Positions 7,967-17,476 of a stretch of DNA of 64,000 nt are shown here, piece by piece (within the stretch, counting starts at the first letter, position 1; every line of letters starts with the position of its first letter). The position numbers were made by a program, and so were the translations under genes. The notes under the pieces were generated by a model. That model made no database searches and was not told where the DNA came from. It saw only the letters and a list, made by a program, of their open reading frames with translations. This DNA comes from Bacteroidales bacterium (GTDB taxonomy: Bacteria > Bacteroidota > Bacteroidia > Bacteroidales > GCA-2748055): NCBI GenBank assembly GCA_023138875.1, contig JAGLOO010000004.1, positions 62,001 through 126,000 on the forward strand. Reading direction: 5' to 3'.

Positions 7967-8425
7967 TTATTTTGGTTTTACATACAATGTGAGGCTTTCT
8001 TTGCTCTGAATAGTCACCCATTTACCCTTCGAAACAGCAGCATCGCTTCGTGCCGACCACCGGGTGCCTTTGAAATCCACCTTACCTGCACCATCCTTAA
8101 AATCCTCGATGGCCTTTGCCTTTCGACCAATAAACTCTTCCAGCTGGTCCTCGGTTTCTTTATCCTTTTTTCCGAAAAATCGTTTTTTCAGGTACCGGCG
8201 AAGCAACACAATCCCCAGCAACGAGGCAACTAGAAAGATCAGAATCTGCCAGTTCAGGTTGATATCAAGGAAAGCACATACAAGCGCAGTAATCCAGGCT
8301 CCTGCACCAAAAAACAGGATGACCAAACCGGGCAGGACAAGTTCCAGAAGCAGCAGTCCGAGTCCCACCAGGAACCAGATGACTGCAGGATCAGATAGTA
8401 TTTCCATGTTGGAGGTATTTTTCAT
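7967..8425 (-). CDS. NfeD family membrane protein
   Basis: 152 residues from ATG 8425 (ATG 8407 would give 146). Hydrophobic helices cover about residues 12-75 (VIWFLVGLGLLLLELVLPG, then two more), followed by a basic RRYLKKRFFGKK linker and a C-terminal OB fold (IGRKAKAIEDFKDGAGKVDFKGTRWSARS). The GxVxxxGxxWxA pattern is the NfeD OB-domain signature. This short form lacks the ClpP-like protease domain of long NfeD proteins. NfeD works with the SPFH protein encoded next in the operon. The frame is open further upstream but only into antisense of ppk. Confidence 0.9.
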   Translation of the reverse strand: MKNTSNMEILSDPAVIWFLVGLGLLLLELVLPGLVILFFGAGAWITALVCAFLDINLNWQILIFLVASLLGIVLLRRYLKKRFFGKKDKETEDQLEEFIGRKAKAIEDFKDGAGKVDFKGTRWSARSDAAVSKGKWVTIQSKESLTLYVKPK

Positions 8426-8520
8426 TAAAATTATAAAATCTACGGGCAATTGCAAAGAGGCATTTTTTATTATTGGACAGGTATCCAACTCCAAATTATA
8501 GTGGTTTCTTAAACTATCCT

Positions 8521-8528
8521 TACATTTG
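8521..8528 (+). promoter_or_regulatory. -7 box for ppk
   Basis: TACATTTG matches TAnnTTTG exactly and ends 17 bases before the ppk ATG, in the 120-base divergent gap with nfeD. No good -33 TTG is seen at the expected spacing; TTTC occurs there instead. Confidence 0.4.
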
Positions 8529-8545
8529 TAGTTGGAAAAGTACAA

Positions 8546-10618
8546 ATGGGGAAATACGAATACATCAACCGCGACATTAGCTGGCTCTCTTTTAACTTCC
8601 GGGTCCTTCAGGAAGCCATGGATAAAACCCTGCCCCTTTATGAGCGTATTAAATTCCTGGCCATCTATTCCAACAACACAGAAGAGTTCTACCAGGTCAG
8701 GGTGAGTTACTATAAGCAAATGCTTCGTCACGAAAGTGAATTTCCACGGCAACATTTCAGTGATGTGGATCCGGCCAGGATCATCCGGCAGATCAACGAA
8801 ATTGTCACCAACCAGCAGTCCATCTTCCACTTGATTTTCGAGGACGAGATTATTCCCGACCTCAGGAAGAACAACATTATCATGGTGAACGAAAACGATC
8901 GTTTGTCGGAAATGCAGCTGGACTACATCCGGGAGGTATTTTACTCGAATATTCTAACCTCCATTCAACCGGTATTGCTGGTCAACAAGAAAGTTCGTCC
9001 ATTTCTAAAAACCGGACATCCATACATTGCCATGGAAATGATGAGTCTGGACAGGAAGGGGATGAAACACCGGGACCGGTACGGTATAATTAAGATCCCC
9101 ACCGATCATAATATATCCAGGTTCCTGGAGCTTCCACGGGAGGACGAAAAGCATTATATCATGTTCCTGGAAGACGTAATTATGAGGCATATCGATGCCA
9201 TATTCCCCGGATACAGGGTGAAGAACTGGTATTCACTCAAACTTACCCGGGATGCGGATATGGAATATGATGATTATGAAGGCGAAGACCTGATTGATGC
9301 CATCGACAGGATCAGGTCGGTACGTTCGGTGGGTAAGCCCAACCGCTTCCAGTACGACAGGAAAATGCCTGACAAATTGCTGGATTACCTGAGAACCTCT
9401 TTTCACATTTCAAAAGATTTGCTGGTAATGGGGGGAAGCAGGCATAACTTCAGGGATTTTTTTAGCTTTCCCAATCCGGTTTTTCCCAATCTGGAGATAG
9501 AAAGCCTCCCTCCCGTGCCCATTCCTGCTCTTGCCAACCTGAAAAAAACCATTGCCTCTCTGATCGGGAAAAAAGATTATTTGCTCAGTGTACCTTACCA
9601 GCCTTTTGAGCATTACCTCAGGTTCTTAAGAGAGGCTGCTATGGATCCCACTGTGAAAGAGATCAAGACCACACAGTACAGGGTTTCAGACCACTCTGTG
9701 GTGGTGAATTCATTAATGGATGCAACTGAACATGGAAAGAAAGTAACGGTCTTTGTTGAACTGAAAGCCAGGTTTGACGAAGAAGCCAACCTGAAATGGG
9801 CCAATGAAATGACCAAAGCGGGGATTCGCATCATCTATAGCATACCCAAGCTGAAAGTACATGCGAAAATAGCACTGGTGATCAGAAAAAGAGGGTCCAA
9901 GCATGGTGACCAGGCATACCTGGGAACCGGAAACTTTAACGAAAAAACTGCACGTCTCTATTGTGACCATGGCCTCTTCACTTCAAATCCGGAAGTGGTC
10001 AAAGAGGTAAAAGACCTCTATAGGCACCTGGAAAACCAGAAATTACGGCCGAGATTCAAGCATATCCTCGTACCGGGTTTTAACATGATTCCTTTCTTTA
10101 TACAATTGATTGACCAGGAGATTGATATTGTAAAAAAAGGTGGCATCGGGTATATCCTGTTGAAGATGAACGGACTGCAGGATGGAGAAATGGTGAAACA
10201 CCTCTACAGGGCCAGTAAAACCGGCGTTAAGATCGACCTGATCATCCGGGGATTATGTACCCTGAAGACCGGTCAGCCATACAGCAAAAACATCAGGGTG
10301 ATCCGGATTGTGGACCGCTACCTGGAACATGCAAGGGTGTTTGTATTTCTCAACAATGGTGACCATCAGATCTATATTGGTTCGGCAGACTGGATGAAAC
10401 GAAATCTTCGGCGCAGGGTAGAATGTGTATTCCCTATATATGATCGGGATGCAAAGAAAGAACTGCTGACTATTTTGAATATACAGCTTTCCGATAATGT
10501 GAAAGCATGCGAGGTAGATGCACATTTGAACAATAACCGGATCGTGACCAAAGGTCCGGATATCAGGTCCCAGATTAGCACCTATGAGTATTTTAAAAAT
10601 AAATATACCATTCCTTAA
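8546..10618 (+). CDS. ppk1: Polyphosphate kinase 1
   Basis: 690 residues, full length. It polymerises the gamma-phosphate of ATP into inorganic polyphosphate. The N-terminus YINRDISWLSFNFRVLQEA is the signature of the PPK1 N domain. The two active-site histidines are in place: H439 (KVHAK, autophosphorylated) and H595 (LEHARVF), in the paired phospholipase D-like domains. GTGNFNEKTARLYCDHGL is strictly conserved in the family. It lies divergent from nfeD and 25 bases before meaB. No exopolyphosphatase gene is adjacent. Confidence 0.97.
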   Translation: MGKYEYINRDISWLSFNFRVLQEAMDKTLPLYERIKFLAIYSNNTEEFYQVRVSYYKQMLRHESEFPRQHFSDVDPARIIRQINEIVTNQQSIFHLIFEDEIIPDLRKNNIIMVNENDRLSEMQLDYIREVFYSNILTSIQPVLLVNKKVRPFLKTGHPYIAMEMMSLDRKGMKHRDRYGIIKIPTDHNISRFLELPREDEKHYIMFLEDVIMRHIDAIFPGYRVKNWYSLKLTRDADMEYDDYEGEDLIDAIDRIRSVRSVGKPNRFQYDRKMPDKLLDYLRTSFHISKDLLVMGGSRHNFRDFFSFPNPVFPNLEIESLPPVPIPALANLKKTIASLIGKKDYLLSVPYQPFEHYLRFLREAAMDPTVKEIKTTQYRVSDHSVVVNSLMDATEHGKKVTVFVELKARFDEEANLKWANEMTKAGIRIIYSIPKLKVHAKIALVIRKRGSKHGDQAYLGTGNFNEKTARLYCDHGLFTSNPEVVKEVKDLYRHLENQKLRPRFKHILVPGFNMIPFFIQLIDQEIDIVKKGGIGYILLKMNGLQDGEMVKHLYRASKTGVKIDLIIRGLCTLKTGQPYSKNIRVIRIVDRYLEHARVFVFLNNGDHQIYIGSADWMKRNLRRRVECVFPIYDRDAKKELLTILNIQLSDNVKACEVDAHLNNNRIVTKGPDIRSQISTYEYFKNKYTIP

Positions 10619-10643
10619 TCATTCAATAAGGTAATCTAAGAAA

Positions 10644-11750
10644 ATGAGAATGTCCGGGCAAAAAAAGAATAAATCTGCCCTGTCGGTCTCGGAGGGGGTT
10701 CCCCGACCCGATCCAATTAACAAGGAAGCCGTCAGCCGTCTGAAAAAGGCGAAAAAGAAGCATCACACCACCGTTGAATTGCTGGAAGGAATCCAAAACA
10801 GGGAAATCAGCATGCTCAGCCGGGCCATTACACTGGTGGAGAGCTCACTTCCTCAGCATCAGTCTGGAGCCCAGGAATTGATCGCAGCATGCCTTCCTCT
10901 TTCAGGAAATGCTTTTCGCCTGGGCATCACAGGTGTTCCCGGTGCAGGTAAAAGTACCTTTATCGAAGCCCTCGGGAAACAAATTATCGATGAAGGAGGC
11001 AGACTCGCGGTTCTGGCCATAGATCCCAGCAGTGAGCGGTCAAAAGGCAGCATCCTGGGTGACAAGACCCGCATGGAAGAACTGGCTGGCAGGCATGAAG
11101 CCTACATACGTCCCTCTCCCTCAAGTGGCACACTGGGGGGCGTAGCAAGAAAAACCAGGGAGACCATCATCCTTTGTGAGGCTGCTGGATTTGATAATAT
11201 ATTTGTGGAGACGGTGGGTGTAGGACAGTCGGAAACAGCCGTTCACTCCATGGTCGACTTTTTCCTGCTGATCATGCTTGCAGGAGCTGGTGATGAATTG
11301 CAGGGGATCAAACGGGGGATCATGGAAATGGCAGACGCCATTGTCATCAACAAGGCGGATGGAAACAACATTCAGAAAGCAAGGAGGGCCCAGGCTGAAT
11401 TTGCCAATGCACTGCATCTTTTCCCACCCGCCCTGTCCGGGTGGACCCCTCAGGTAAAAACCTGCTCATCGCTCTACAATACAGGAATTAATGAGACCTG
11501 GGAAATGGTAGGGGACTACAGGGAGCATGTTTCAAAAAGTGGATATCTTAAAAACAGACGACAGGAGCAATCCCGTTACTGGATGTATGAGACCATCCGT
11601 GAAGGGATCTACAACCAGGTATTCAATGATCCGGCCATGCAACATGAGCTTGCAAAATATGAAAAGGCCATTTCCGAAGGTCGCATGACCTCTTTTATGG
11701 CTGCAGCTTCTATTTTGAATAAATATAAATCTCCGGACAAAACCTCCTGA
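10644..11750 (+). CDS. meaB: Methylmalonyl-CoA mutase-associated GTPase MeaB
   Basis: 368 residues. A G3E-family P-loop GTPase that protects B12-dependent methylmalonyl-CoA mutase and gates cobalamin loading. The P-loop is GVPGAGKST at residues 97-105; DPSSERSKGSILGDKTRM is the family signature; VETVGVGQSE is the switch region and NKADG the base-recognition motif. The mutase genes are not in the window, but the carboxyltransferase at 39-41 kb belongs to the same propionate/methylmalonyl-CoA metabolism. Start ATG 10644. Confidence 0.95.
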   Translation: MRMSGQKKNKSALSVSEGVPRPDPINKEAVSRLKKAKKKHHTTVELLEGIQNREISMLSRAITLVESSLPQHQSGAQELIAACLPLSGNAFRLGITGVPGAGKSTFIEALGKQIIDEGGRLAVLAIDPSSERSKGSILGDKTRMEELAGRHEAYIRPSPSSGTLGGVARKTRETIILCEAAGFDNIFVETVGVGQSETAVHSMVDFFLLIMLAGAGDELQGIKRGIMEMADAIVINKADGNNIQKARRAQAEFANALHLFPPALSGWTPQVKTCSSLYNTGINETWEMVGDYREHVSKSGYLKNRRQEQSRYWMYETIREGIYNQVFNDPAMQHELAKYEKAISEGRMTSFMAAASILNKYKSPDKTS

Positions 11751-11810
11751 CTGGTATTTCATATAAATAATTAGTTGTATTATTGCGCTTTATTCATAAA
11801 TCACATTCAC

Positions 11811-12902
11811 ATGCGTCAGTTGATTTTTATACTGTTGGCCATAGTGGTCATTCATTCGTGCAATGAAACGAAGGAGAGTTATACCATCGAACTTAACCTG
11901 GAAGGAACCGAAGGGAAATGGTTGAAATTGATGGGACTGGAAGACAGGAATTATGTGGTCTTCGACTCGGTCCTTGTAAATACTGAAAACCCTGCGGTGA
12001 TGTCAAAAAACGTGGAAGGGGTAACCACCATGTACCTGACTGTTGAAGATGGACAGGGCTCCATTCAGATGTTCATTGAAAATGCTGACTATCACATCTC
12101 CGGAACCCTGGAAGATCCGGTCATCAAAACCGGTAGCAAAGCACAAAATGACATGAATGCTTACAACGATATACTTAAACCAATTACGGATAAAATGTCC
12201 GAACTGAGAACAGCCCTGCAAGCAGCATATGACGGTGATGATCAGGCCAGGAGTGACAGCCTGCGGGATGCGTATTATCAGTTGTACGAAGAACAAGGCG
12301 CCATTGATTCTGCATACATTGTTGAAAATCCAACATCATTTGCCTCTGTTCTGGCACTTAGAGGGACATTTTATATGCTTGATGAAGAACAACTGGAAGT
12401 ATTACTCACTTCCCTTGATCCATCCCTTCACCAGCTGGAAGAATATAGTTACATGAATGGTAAACTGGAACGCATGAAGGCTGTGGCCATTGGTCAGCGA
12501 TATACAGACTTCGGACTGGAAACACCGGAGGGTGAAATGTTAAAGGTCTCTGAAGTGCACAATGGAAATGTATTGCTTATCGATTTCTGGGCGAGCTGGT
12601 GCGGACCCTGCCGGAGGGCAAATCCTGAAGTGGTAGAGATCTACCAAGAATACCACGACAAAGGATTTGAGATCCTTGGCGTCTCTCTGGATCGTGACTC
12701 CGCCAGCTGGGTCAAAGCCATTGCTGACGACTTACTCACCTGGCACCAAATTTCAGACTTGCAGTACTGGAACAGCAAAGGAGCCGAACTTTACGGGGTA
12801 CCCTCCATTCCCCACACCGTCCTGATCAACCGGGAAGGCATCATCATTGATAAGAAGTTGCACGGAGATGATCTTCGCGCAGCAATCGAAGAACTGCTTT
12901 AG
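11811..12902 (+). CDS. TlpA/ResA-like thioredoxin lipoprotein with DUF4369-type N-domain
   Basis: 363 residues from ATG 11811, which gives a lipoprotein signal (MRQLIFILLAIVVIHSC). The N-terminal half (about 20-230) is a beta domain plus helical segment of the DUF4369 type common in Bacteroidota thiol-disulfide proteins. The C-terminal half is a thioredoxin fold with the redox site WASWCGPCRRANPE and cis-Pro in YGVPSIPHT. Probably a periplasmic disulfide reductase or isomerase. Its 3' end lies 10 bases from the stop of the convergent DUF1573 gene, with no clear terminator between. Confidence 0.9.
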   Translation: MRQLIFILLAIVVIHSCNETKESYTIELNLEGTEGKWLKLMGLEDRNYVVFDSVLVNTENPAVMSKNVEGVTTMYLTVEDGQGSIQMFIENADYHISGTLEDPVIKTGSKAQNDMNAYNDILKPITDKMSELRTALQAAYDGDDQARSDSLRDAYYQLYEEQGAIDSAYIVENPTSFASVLALRGTFYMLDEEQLEVLLTSLDPSLHQLEEYSYMNGKLERMKAVAIGQRYTDFGLETPEGEMLKVSEVHNGNVLLIDFWASWCGPCRRANPEVVEIYQEYHDKGFEILGVSLDRDSASWVKAIADDLLTWHQISDLQYWNSKGAELYGVPSIPHTVLINREGIIIDKKLHGDDLRAAIEELL

Positions 12903-12912
12903 TTTTTTGACT

Positions 12913-13995
12913 TTATGACTTAATGACCTCACCTTTTACCCACAGAATCATCTTACTTTTCTTTGGATCGTTGGTGATGATGGTAACTGTTTTGTTCTGG
13001 TTGCCCACTTTGCCGGCCGAATTGAACACCATTTTGATGTTTACAGATTCTCCGGGCGCGATCACCCTCTTTTCGGGCTGGACAGCTGTACATCCGCATG
13101 ACGCCTTTACCTTCCTGATATGCAGGTCGGATTTCCCCGAATTGGTCAGCACATATACATGCTCCACCTTTTCGCCCTGATTGATCCTGCCGAATTTGAA
13201 CTCGGGATGGTCCACGCTTAATACCGGGGCCCTGGTCAATTGCTCTGCTGTCATGACTGAGAAATCCTCCTCAATGTTGGCACTGATCACCAGGCTGTAA
13301 TTCCGCTCGGAAACACCGTTGATCTTTAATCCCATCCGGTCAATTACAAATCCCCAGTCGTTCCTCCCAGGTGTATTGTATGTGGCTACTAGGTATCCCT
13401 TTTGCTTTGGTTTGAGTGAGGATGGCTGGGCCTTGATTGTAATGTGTGCAGGCACCCTTTCAAATGCTATTTCAACAGGCTCATCTGAGTTGTTAATAAT
13501 CTCCAGTCGTTTTTCCGATGTTTTCGTATTCTTGATATTCCCGAAAGCCAGGTGGTTCGACTTCAGGCGTATGGGTCCCATCGCATACCGGTAATCGTCT
13601 TCAATGGTTTTGGGCTTGGGTGCCACCTCCCCGGTGATGGTGAGCCTCACGCTGCCCGGATTGGAATTGGAAATAACCGTTACATATTTCCTGAAAGAAC
13701 CGGGCCGGCCGGCCGGATTGTAAGTGGTTGCCACAAATCCTTTTCCTCCCGGAGGTACCGGTTCACGGGTCCAGCGAGGCGCGGTGCATCCGCAGGAAGC
13801 AGACACATTCTGAATAATAAGGTCACCTCCCCCCGTATTCACAAACTCAAATTTGTAGGTTACTTTTCCATCAGCCTCCTTGAATTTCCCGAAGTCATGA
13901 AGGTTTTTTTCAAAAGATATTTTTGGCTGTACCGTCTGTGACATCACGGGTACAAGGAAACCGGTCAAACAGATTATCAATAAAAGCCGTTTCAT
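12913..13995 (-). CDS. DUF1573 secreted protein, two tandem domains
   Basis: 360 residues from ATG 13995, which gives a signal peptide (MKRLLLIICLTGFLVPVMSQ); an upstream TTG at 14001 is less likely. Two Ig-like DUF1573 domains each carry the typical SCGCT motif: NVSASCGCTAPRW near residue 68 and KVKASCGCTAVQP near 305, after INFGxxxxG-type strands. A middle domain (about 130-240) is a further Ig-like module. The biochemical function of DUF1573 is unknown. On the minus strand TAATTTTG (14055-14048) could be its -7 box. Confidence 0.9.
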   Translation of the reverse strand: MKRLLLIICLTGFLVPVMSQTVQPKISFEKNLHDFGKFKEADGKVTYKFEFVNTGGGDLIIQNVSASCGCTAPRWTREPVPPGGKGFVATTYNPAGRPGSFRKYVTVISNSNPGSVRLTITGEVAPKPKTIEDDYRYAMGPIRLKSNHLAFGNIKNTKTSEKRLEIINNSDEPVEIAFERVPAHITIKAQPSSLKPKQKGYLVATYNTPGRNDWGFVIDRMGLKINGVSERNYSLVISANIEEDFSVMTAEQLTRAPVLSVDHPEFKFGRINQGEKVEHVYVLTNSGKSDLHIRKVKASCGCTAVQPEKRVIAPGESVNIKMVFNSAGKVGNQNKTVTIITNDPKKSKMILWVKGEVIKS

Positions 13996-14178
13996 TTTCA
14001 AGGTATTTTTTTTTATTCCGCAACTCGCTTAAAAAAACTTCACACTACAAAATTAACACAAATTAATCACAATTAGTTGCACAATTTTTGATGTATCACT
14101 GAGAATGCAAATTTCAGGCCGGAATTTTGAACTTACTTGTGGTGAATAATGTTTACTTTTAGGTCGACGTAGAAGGGT

Positions 14179-17100
14179 ATGAGAAGCATATCACGCATAG
14201 GGATTCTGTTGTTCCTGCTGCTCAGTTCAGCAGCGCTGTCTGCCCAGTTTTACAACGGGATGCAGATGAATTTCGGGAAAAACCGGGTACAGTACAACAA
14301 CCGCTACTGGAAGTTCTACCGTTTCGAGAGGTTTGATGTGTACTCTTATGAGAACGGCACCGATCTTTCACTCTACGTAGCTGACTTCGTAGAAAAGGAG
14401 CTGGAACTTATAGAACGCTTCTTCGACTATGAGATCGAGCGAAGGCTTATCTTCCTCACATACAATAAAATGTCAGATTACAGGCAGAGCAACATTGGCC
14501 TGGTATCCGAAAATGAGGAATATAACATCGGTGGTACCACACAGATCATTCAGAACAAGGTCTTCCTCTATTTTGACGGCGATCATGTAAATTTCGAAAG
14601 GCAGATCAGGGCCGCCATTGCTGAAGTGTTACTGACCGAAATGATGTTCGGGAATGGTTTGAGGGATAACCTGACCAACACCACCATCATCAACCTGCCC
14701 GAATGGTACCTTGAAGGCCTCATATCATTTGTGTCCAATCCCTGGGACTATGAGCTTGAGAACAGGGTTAAAGATGGCATTGTTTCAGGCAAGTACCGGA
14801 AATTTGTAATACTACAGGACGATGATGCCCGGTATGCCGGCCATTCATTCTGGAAGTATGTAGCCGATCTCTACGGGGCCTCCATTATTCCACAGATACT
14901 TTACATCACCAAGATCAATAAGAACGCAGAAAGTGGTTTTCTGTATGTCCTTGGCAGCAAATTAAAGGAGCTTTCCTTTGACTGGACTGCTTACTACCTG
15001 GGTCTTTACACTGCCCGTGAAGAAAGCGCCGGGCTTCCGGAGCAGGGAAAGATACTGAAACGGCCCCATAAAAGGAGGGTATATCAGAACATCAAGATCA
15101 GTCCCGACGGAGCCCATGTGGCCTATGTAACCAACCAAAAGAGCCAATATAAGATATGGATCCATCACGAAGGGTCTAAAAAGCAGGACCGGATCTATAA
15201 ACAGGGGCATAAGCTGGATCAGATCAATGATTATTCATTTCCGGAAATTGCGTGGCATCCCACATCCGAGATCCTGGGCTTTGTTACCGAGGAAAAGGGA
15301 ATGCTTAAGATCCATTTTTATAACCTTGAAACCCGTGAGATCACTACCCGGAACCTGCTCTATTTTGAGAAGATCCTGGACATGAGCTTCTCACACGATG
15401 CCAGAAAACTTGTTTTCTCGGCTGTTGCTGACGGACAAACCGATATCTGGGTATTTGATATTGCCTCCTCAACCAATGAGCGGATCACCAATGACCTGGC
15501 CGATGATTTTCATCCCCGCTTTATGAACAACATGAGCAACATATCCTTTACATCCAACAGGCGGCAGGATACCCTTTTCACCGAGAATGACCCGAAGAAC
15601 AATACCACCACTGCATTCGCAGTATATGTATACGATTATGCAGGGAAAGATCCTCATCTTCAGAAGATTTCCGAAGGAAATTACATCAACCATACCCAGC
15701 CCCTTTCCCCTGGCCGGAATGAATTCTTCTACCTGAGCGACAAAAACGGGATCGTGAACCGGTACTATGCAAAATATGACAGCCTCATTAGCCTGGTGGA
15801 TACAACCATCCACTTCAGGTATTTCGCAAATAGTTATCCACTTACCAACTACAAAAGGAACATCCTTTCACAGGATATCAACACCGAGACCGGCGAAGTT
15901 GCAGAGATCGTATACCACGATGGCAGGTATCCTATGTACAAGTATCCCATTGCATTTGAGCGGGAATACGGCGATGAGCTTGAACCCACCGAATACCGCA
16001 ACAGGCATGCAAACAGGCTGATGCGGGAGGACTCCATCCACCACGTTGAGAGAAAAGTGATCTCTATGAAAGATATTGCCGATAACCAGCTTGTCCTCGA
16101 TGGAGATACCATTGCATTGCAAAAGTTCAGGATCGACATCAACAATTACATTTTTGAGAGGGAGAAGCTAAACTACTATAACAACCAGCTTCGCAGCAGG
16201 AACCTGAACCTGGTCCTGGACTCAGCTCAGAACAACAGGATGATGTATATCGATTACCAGACCTCCTTCTATCCCAATCAGCTGGTCAACCAGATCGATT
16301 TTAGCTTCCTCAATGCATCTTACCAGGCATTTACCGGAGGAGCATTTTATTTCAATCCCGGACTCAACCTGCTTTTTAAAGTGGGAGCCAATGACCTTTT
16401 CGAGGACTACCGCCTGGTAGGGGGCGTCAGGTTTGCCACAGATTTTGACAGCAATGAATACTTGCTCAGTTTTGAAAATCTAAAACACCAGCTGGATAAG
16501 CAACTCCTGTTCCATCGCCAGGTTTTCAAAAACTATACCTATTCAGATAACGGATCGTTTGAATCATATATCAAGACGTTTACCCATGAGCTTCTGGGCT
16601 CGCTAAAATATCCCCTGAGCCAAACCCTGGCCGTTAAGGGTACAGCCTCATTCAGGCATGATAATACCGTATTCCTTTCCACAGATATCAACAACCTGAA
16701 TGAACACAATATTCTGAAAGTGTGGGGGGGACTAAAGGGGGAACTGATCTTTGACAATACGAGGGTACTGGGCACCAATCTTTACAGCGGGACGCGTTTC
16801 AAGGTATTTGGTGAAGCATACCGGCAGCTGAACAGGGCCAAATCCGATCTGTTTGTAGTGGGTGGAGATTTCCGCCATTACATCAGGATCCACCGGACAT
16901 TGATCTGGGCCAACAGGTTTGCAGCCAGTACTTCATTTGGCAGGAGCCCGCTGATCTATTACCTGGGAAGTGTAGACAACTGGATCAACCTTTCCCAGTC
17001 CCGCATACCCACCTTCGATCAATCAGTGGCCATCGACTATACAAAGAATTATGCCTACCAGGCCCTTGCCACCAACGTAAGGGGCTTTTCCCAGAACATC

Positions 17101-17469
17101 CGGAATGGTAACAATTTTGCCGTATTTAATACTGAACTCAGGTGGCCCATCTTCCGGTATCTGCTGGGACATCCATTAAGTTCGGGATTTCTTAACAATT
17201 TCCAGGTAGTGGGTTTTGCCGATGTGGGGAGCGCATGGACCGGATTGCATCCTTTCACCGACGAAAATGCGTGGGACACCGAGGTGATCACCAACGGACC
17301 CATGACCATTACCCTGGATGCCAACAGGAATCCCATCGTTGCCGGCTATGGTGTTGGAGTAAGAAGCCGGTTGCTGGGCTATTTTATTCGGCTTGACTGG
17401 GCATGGGGTGTGGAGAACCTGGAAGTGCAACCAAGGATGTTTTATTTATCACTCAGTCTAGATTTTTAA
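14179..17469 (+). CDS. Large secreted protein: peptidase-like domain, TolB-type propeller, C-terminal barrel
   Basis: 1096 residues with a signal peptide (IGILLFLLLSSAALSAQ). Three regions are visible. Residues about 25-280 resemble a gluzincin-like peptidase fold (LPEWYLEGLISFVSNPWDYELENR) but without a clear HExxH zinc site. Residues 290-530 contain TolB-like propeller repeats (ISPDGAHVAYVTNQKSQYKIW; SHDARKLVFSAVADGQTDIWVFD). Residues about 690-1096 consist of alternating amphipathic strands ending in SLSLDF, as expected for an outer membrane beta-barrel with a terminal Phe. No exact function is known to me. The M20 gene follows by 7 bases, so the two are probably cotranscribed. Confidence 0.75.
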   Translation: MRSISRIGILLFLLLSSAALSAQFYNGMQMNFGKNRVQYNNRYWKFYRFERFDVYSYENGTDLSLYVADFVEKELELIERFFDYEIERRLIFLTYNKMSDYRQSNIGLVSENEEYNIGGTTQIIQNKVFLYFDGDHVNFERQIRAAIAEVLLTEMMFGNGLRDNLTNTTIINLPEWYLEGLISFVSNPWDYELENRVKDGIVSGKYRKFVILQDDDARYAGHSFWKYVADLYGASIIPQILYITKINKNAESGFLYVLGSKLKELSFDWTAYYLGLYTAREESAGLPEQGKILKRPHKRRVYQNIKISPDGAHVAYVTNQKSQYKIWIHHEGSKKQDRIYKQGHKLDQINDYSFPEIAWHPTSEILGFVTEEKGMLKIHFYNLETREITTRNLLYFEKILDMSFSHDARKLVFSAVADGQTDIWVFDIASSTNERITNDLADDFHPRFMNNMSNISFTSNRRQDTLFTENDPKNNTTTAFAVYVYDYAGKDPHLQKISEGNYINHTQPLSPGRNEFFYLSDKNGIVNRYYAKYDSLISLVDTTIHFRYFANSYPLTNYKRNILSQDINTETGEVAEIVYHDGRYPMYKYPIAFEREYGDELEPTEYRNRHANRLMREDSIHHVERKVISMKDIADNQLVLDGDTIALQKFRIDINNYIFEREKLNYYNNQLRSRNLNLVLDSAQNNRMMYIDYQTSFYPNQLVNQIDFSFLNASYQAFTGGAFYFNPGLNLLFKVGANDLFEDYRLVGGVRFATDFDSNEYLLSFENLKHQLDKQLLFHRQVFKNYTYSDNGSFESYIKTFTHELLGSLKYPLSQTLAVKGTASFRHDNTVFLSTDINNLNEHNILKVWGGLKGELIFDNTRVLGTNLYSGTRFKVFGEAYRQLNRAKSDLFVVGGDFRHYIRIHRTLIWANRFAASTSFGRSPLIYYLGSVDNWINLSQSRIPTFDQSVAIDYTKNYAYQALATNVRGFSQNIRNGNNFAVFNTELRWPIFRYLLGHPLSSGFLNNFQVVGFADVGSAWTGLHPFTDENAWDTEVITNGPMTITLDANRNPIVAGYGVGVRSRLLGYFIRLDWAWGVENLEVQPRMFYLSLSLDF

Positions 17470-17476
17470 CAACCAG

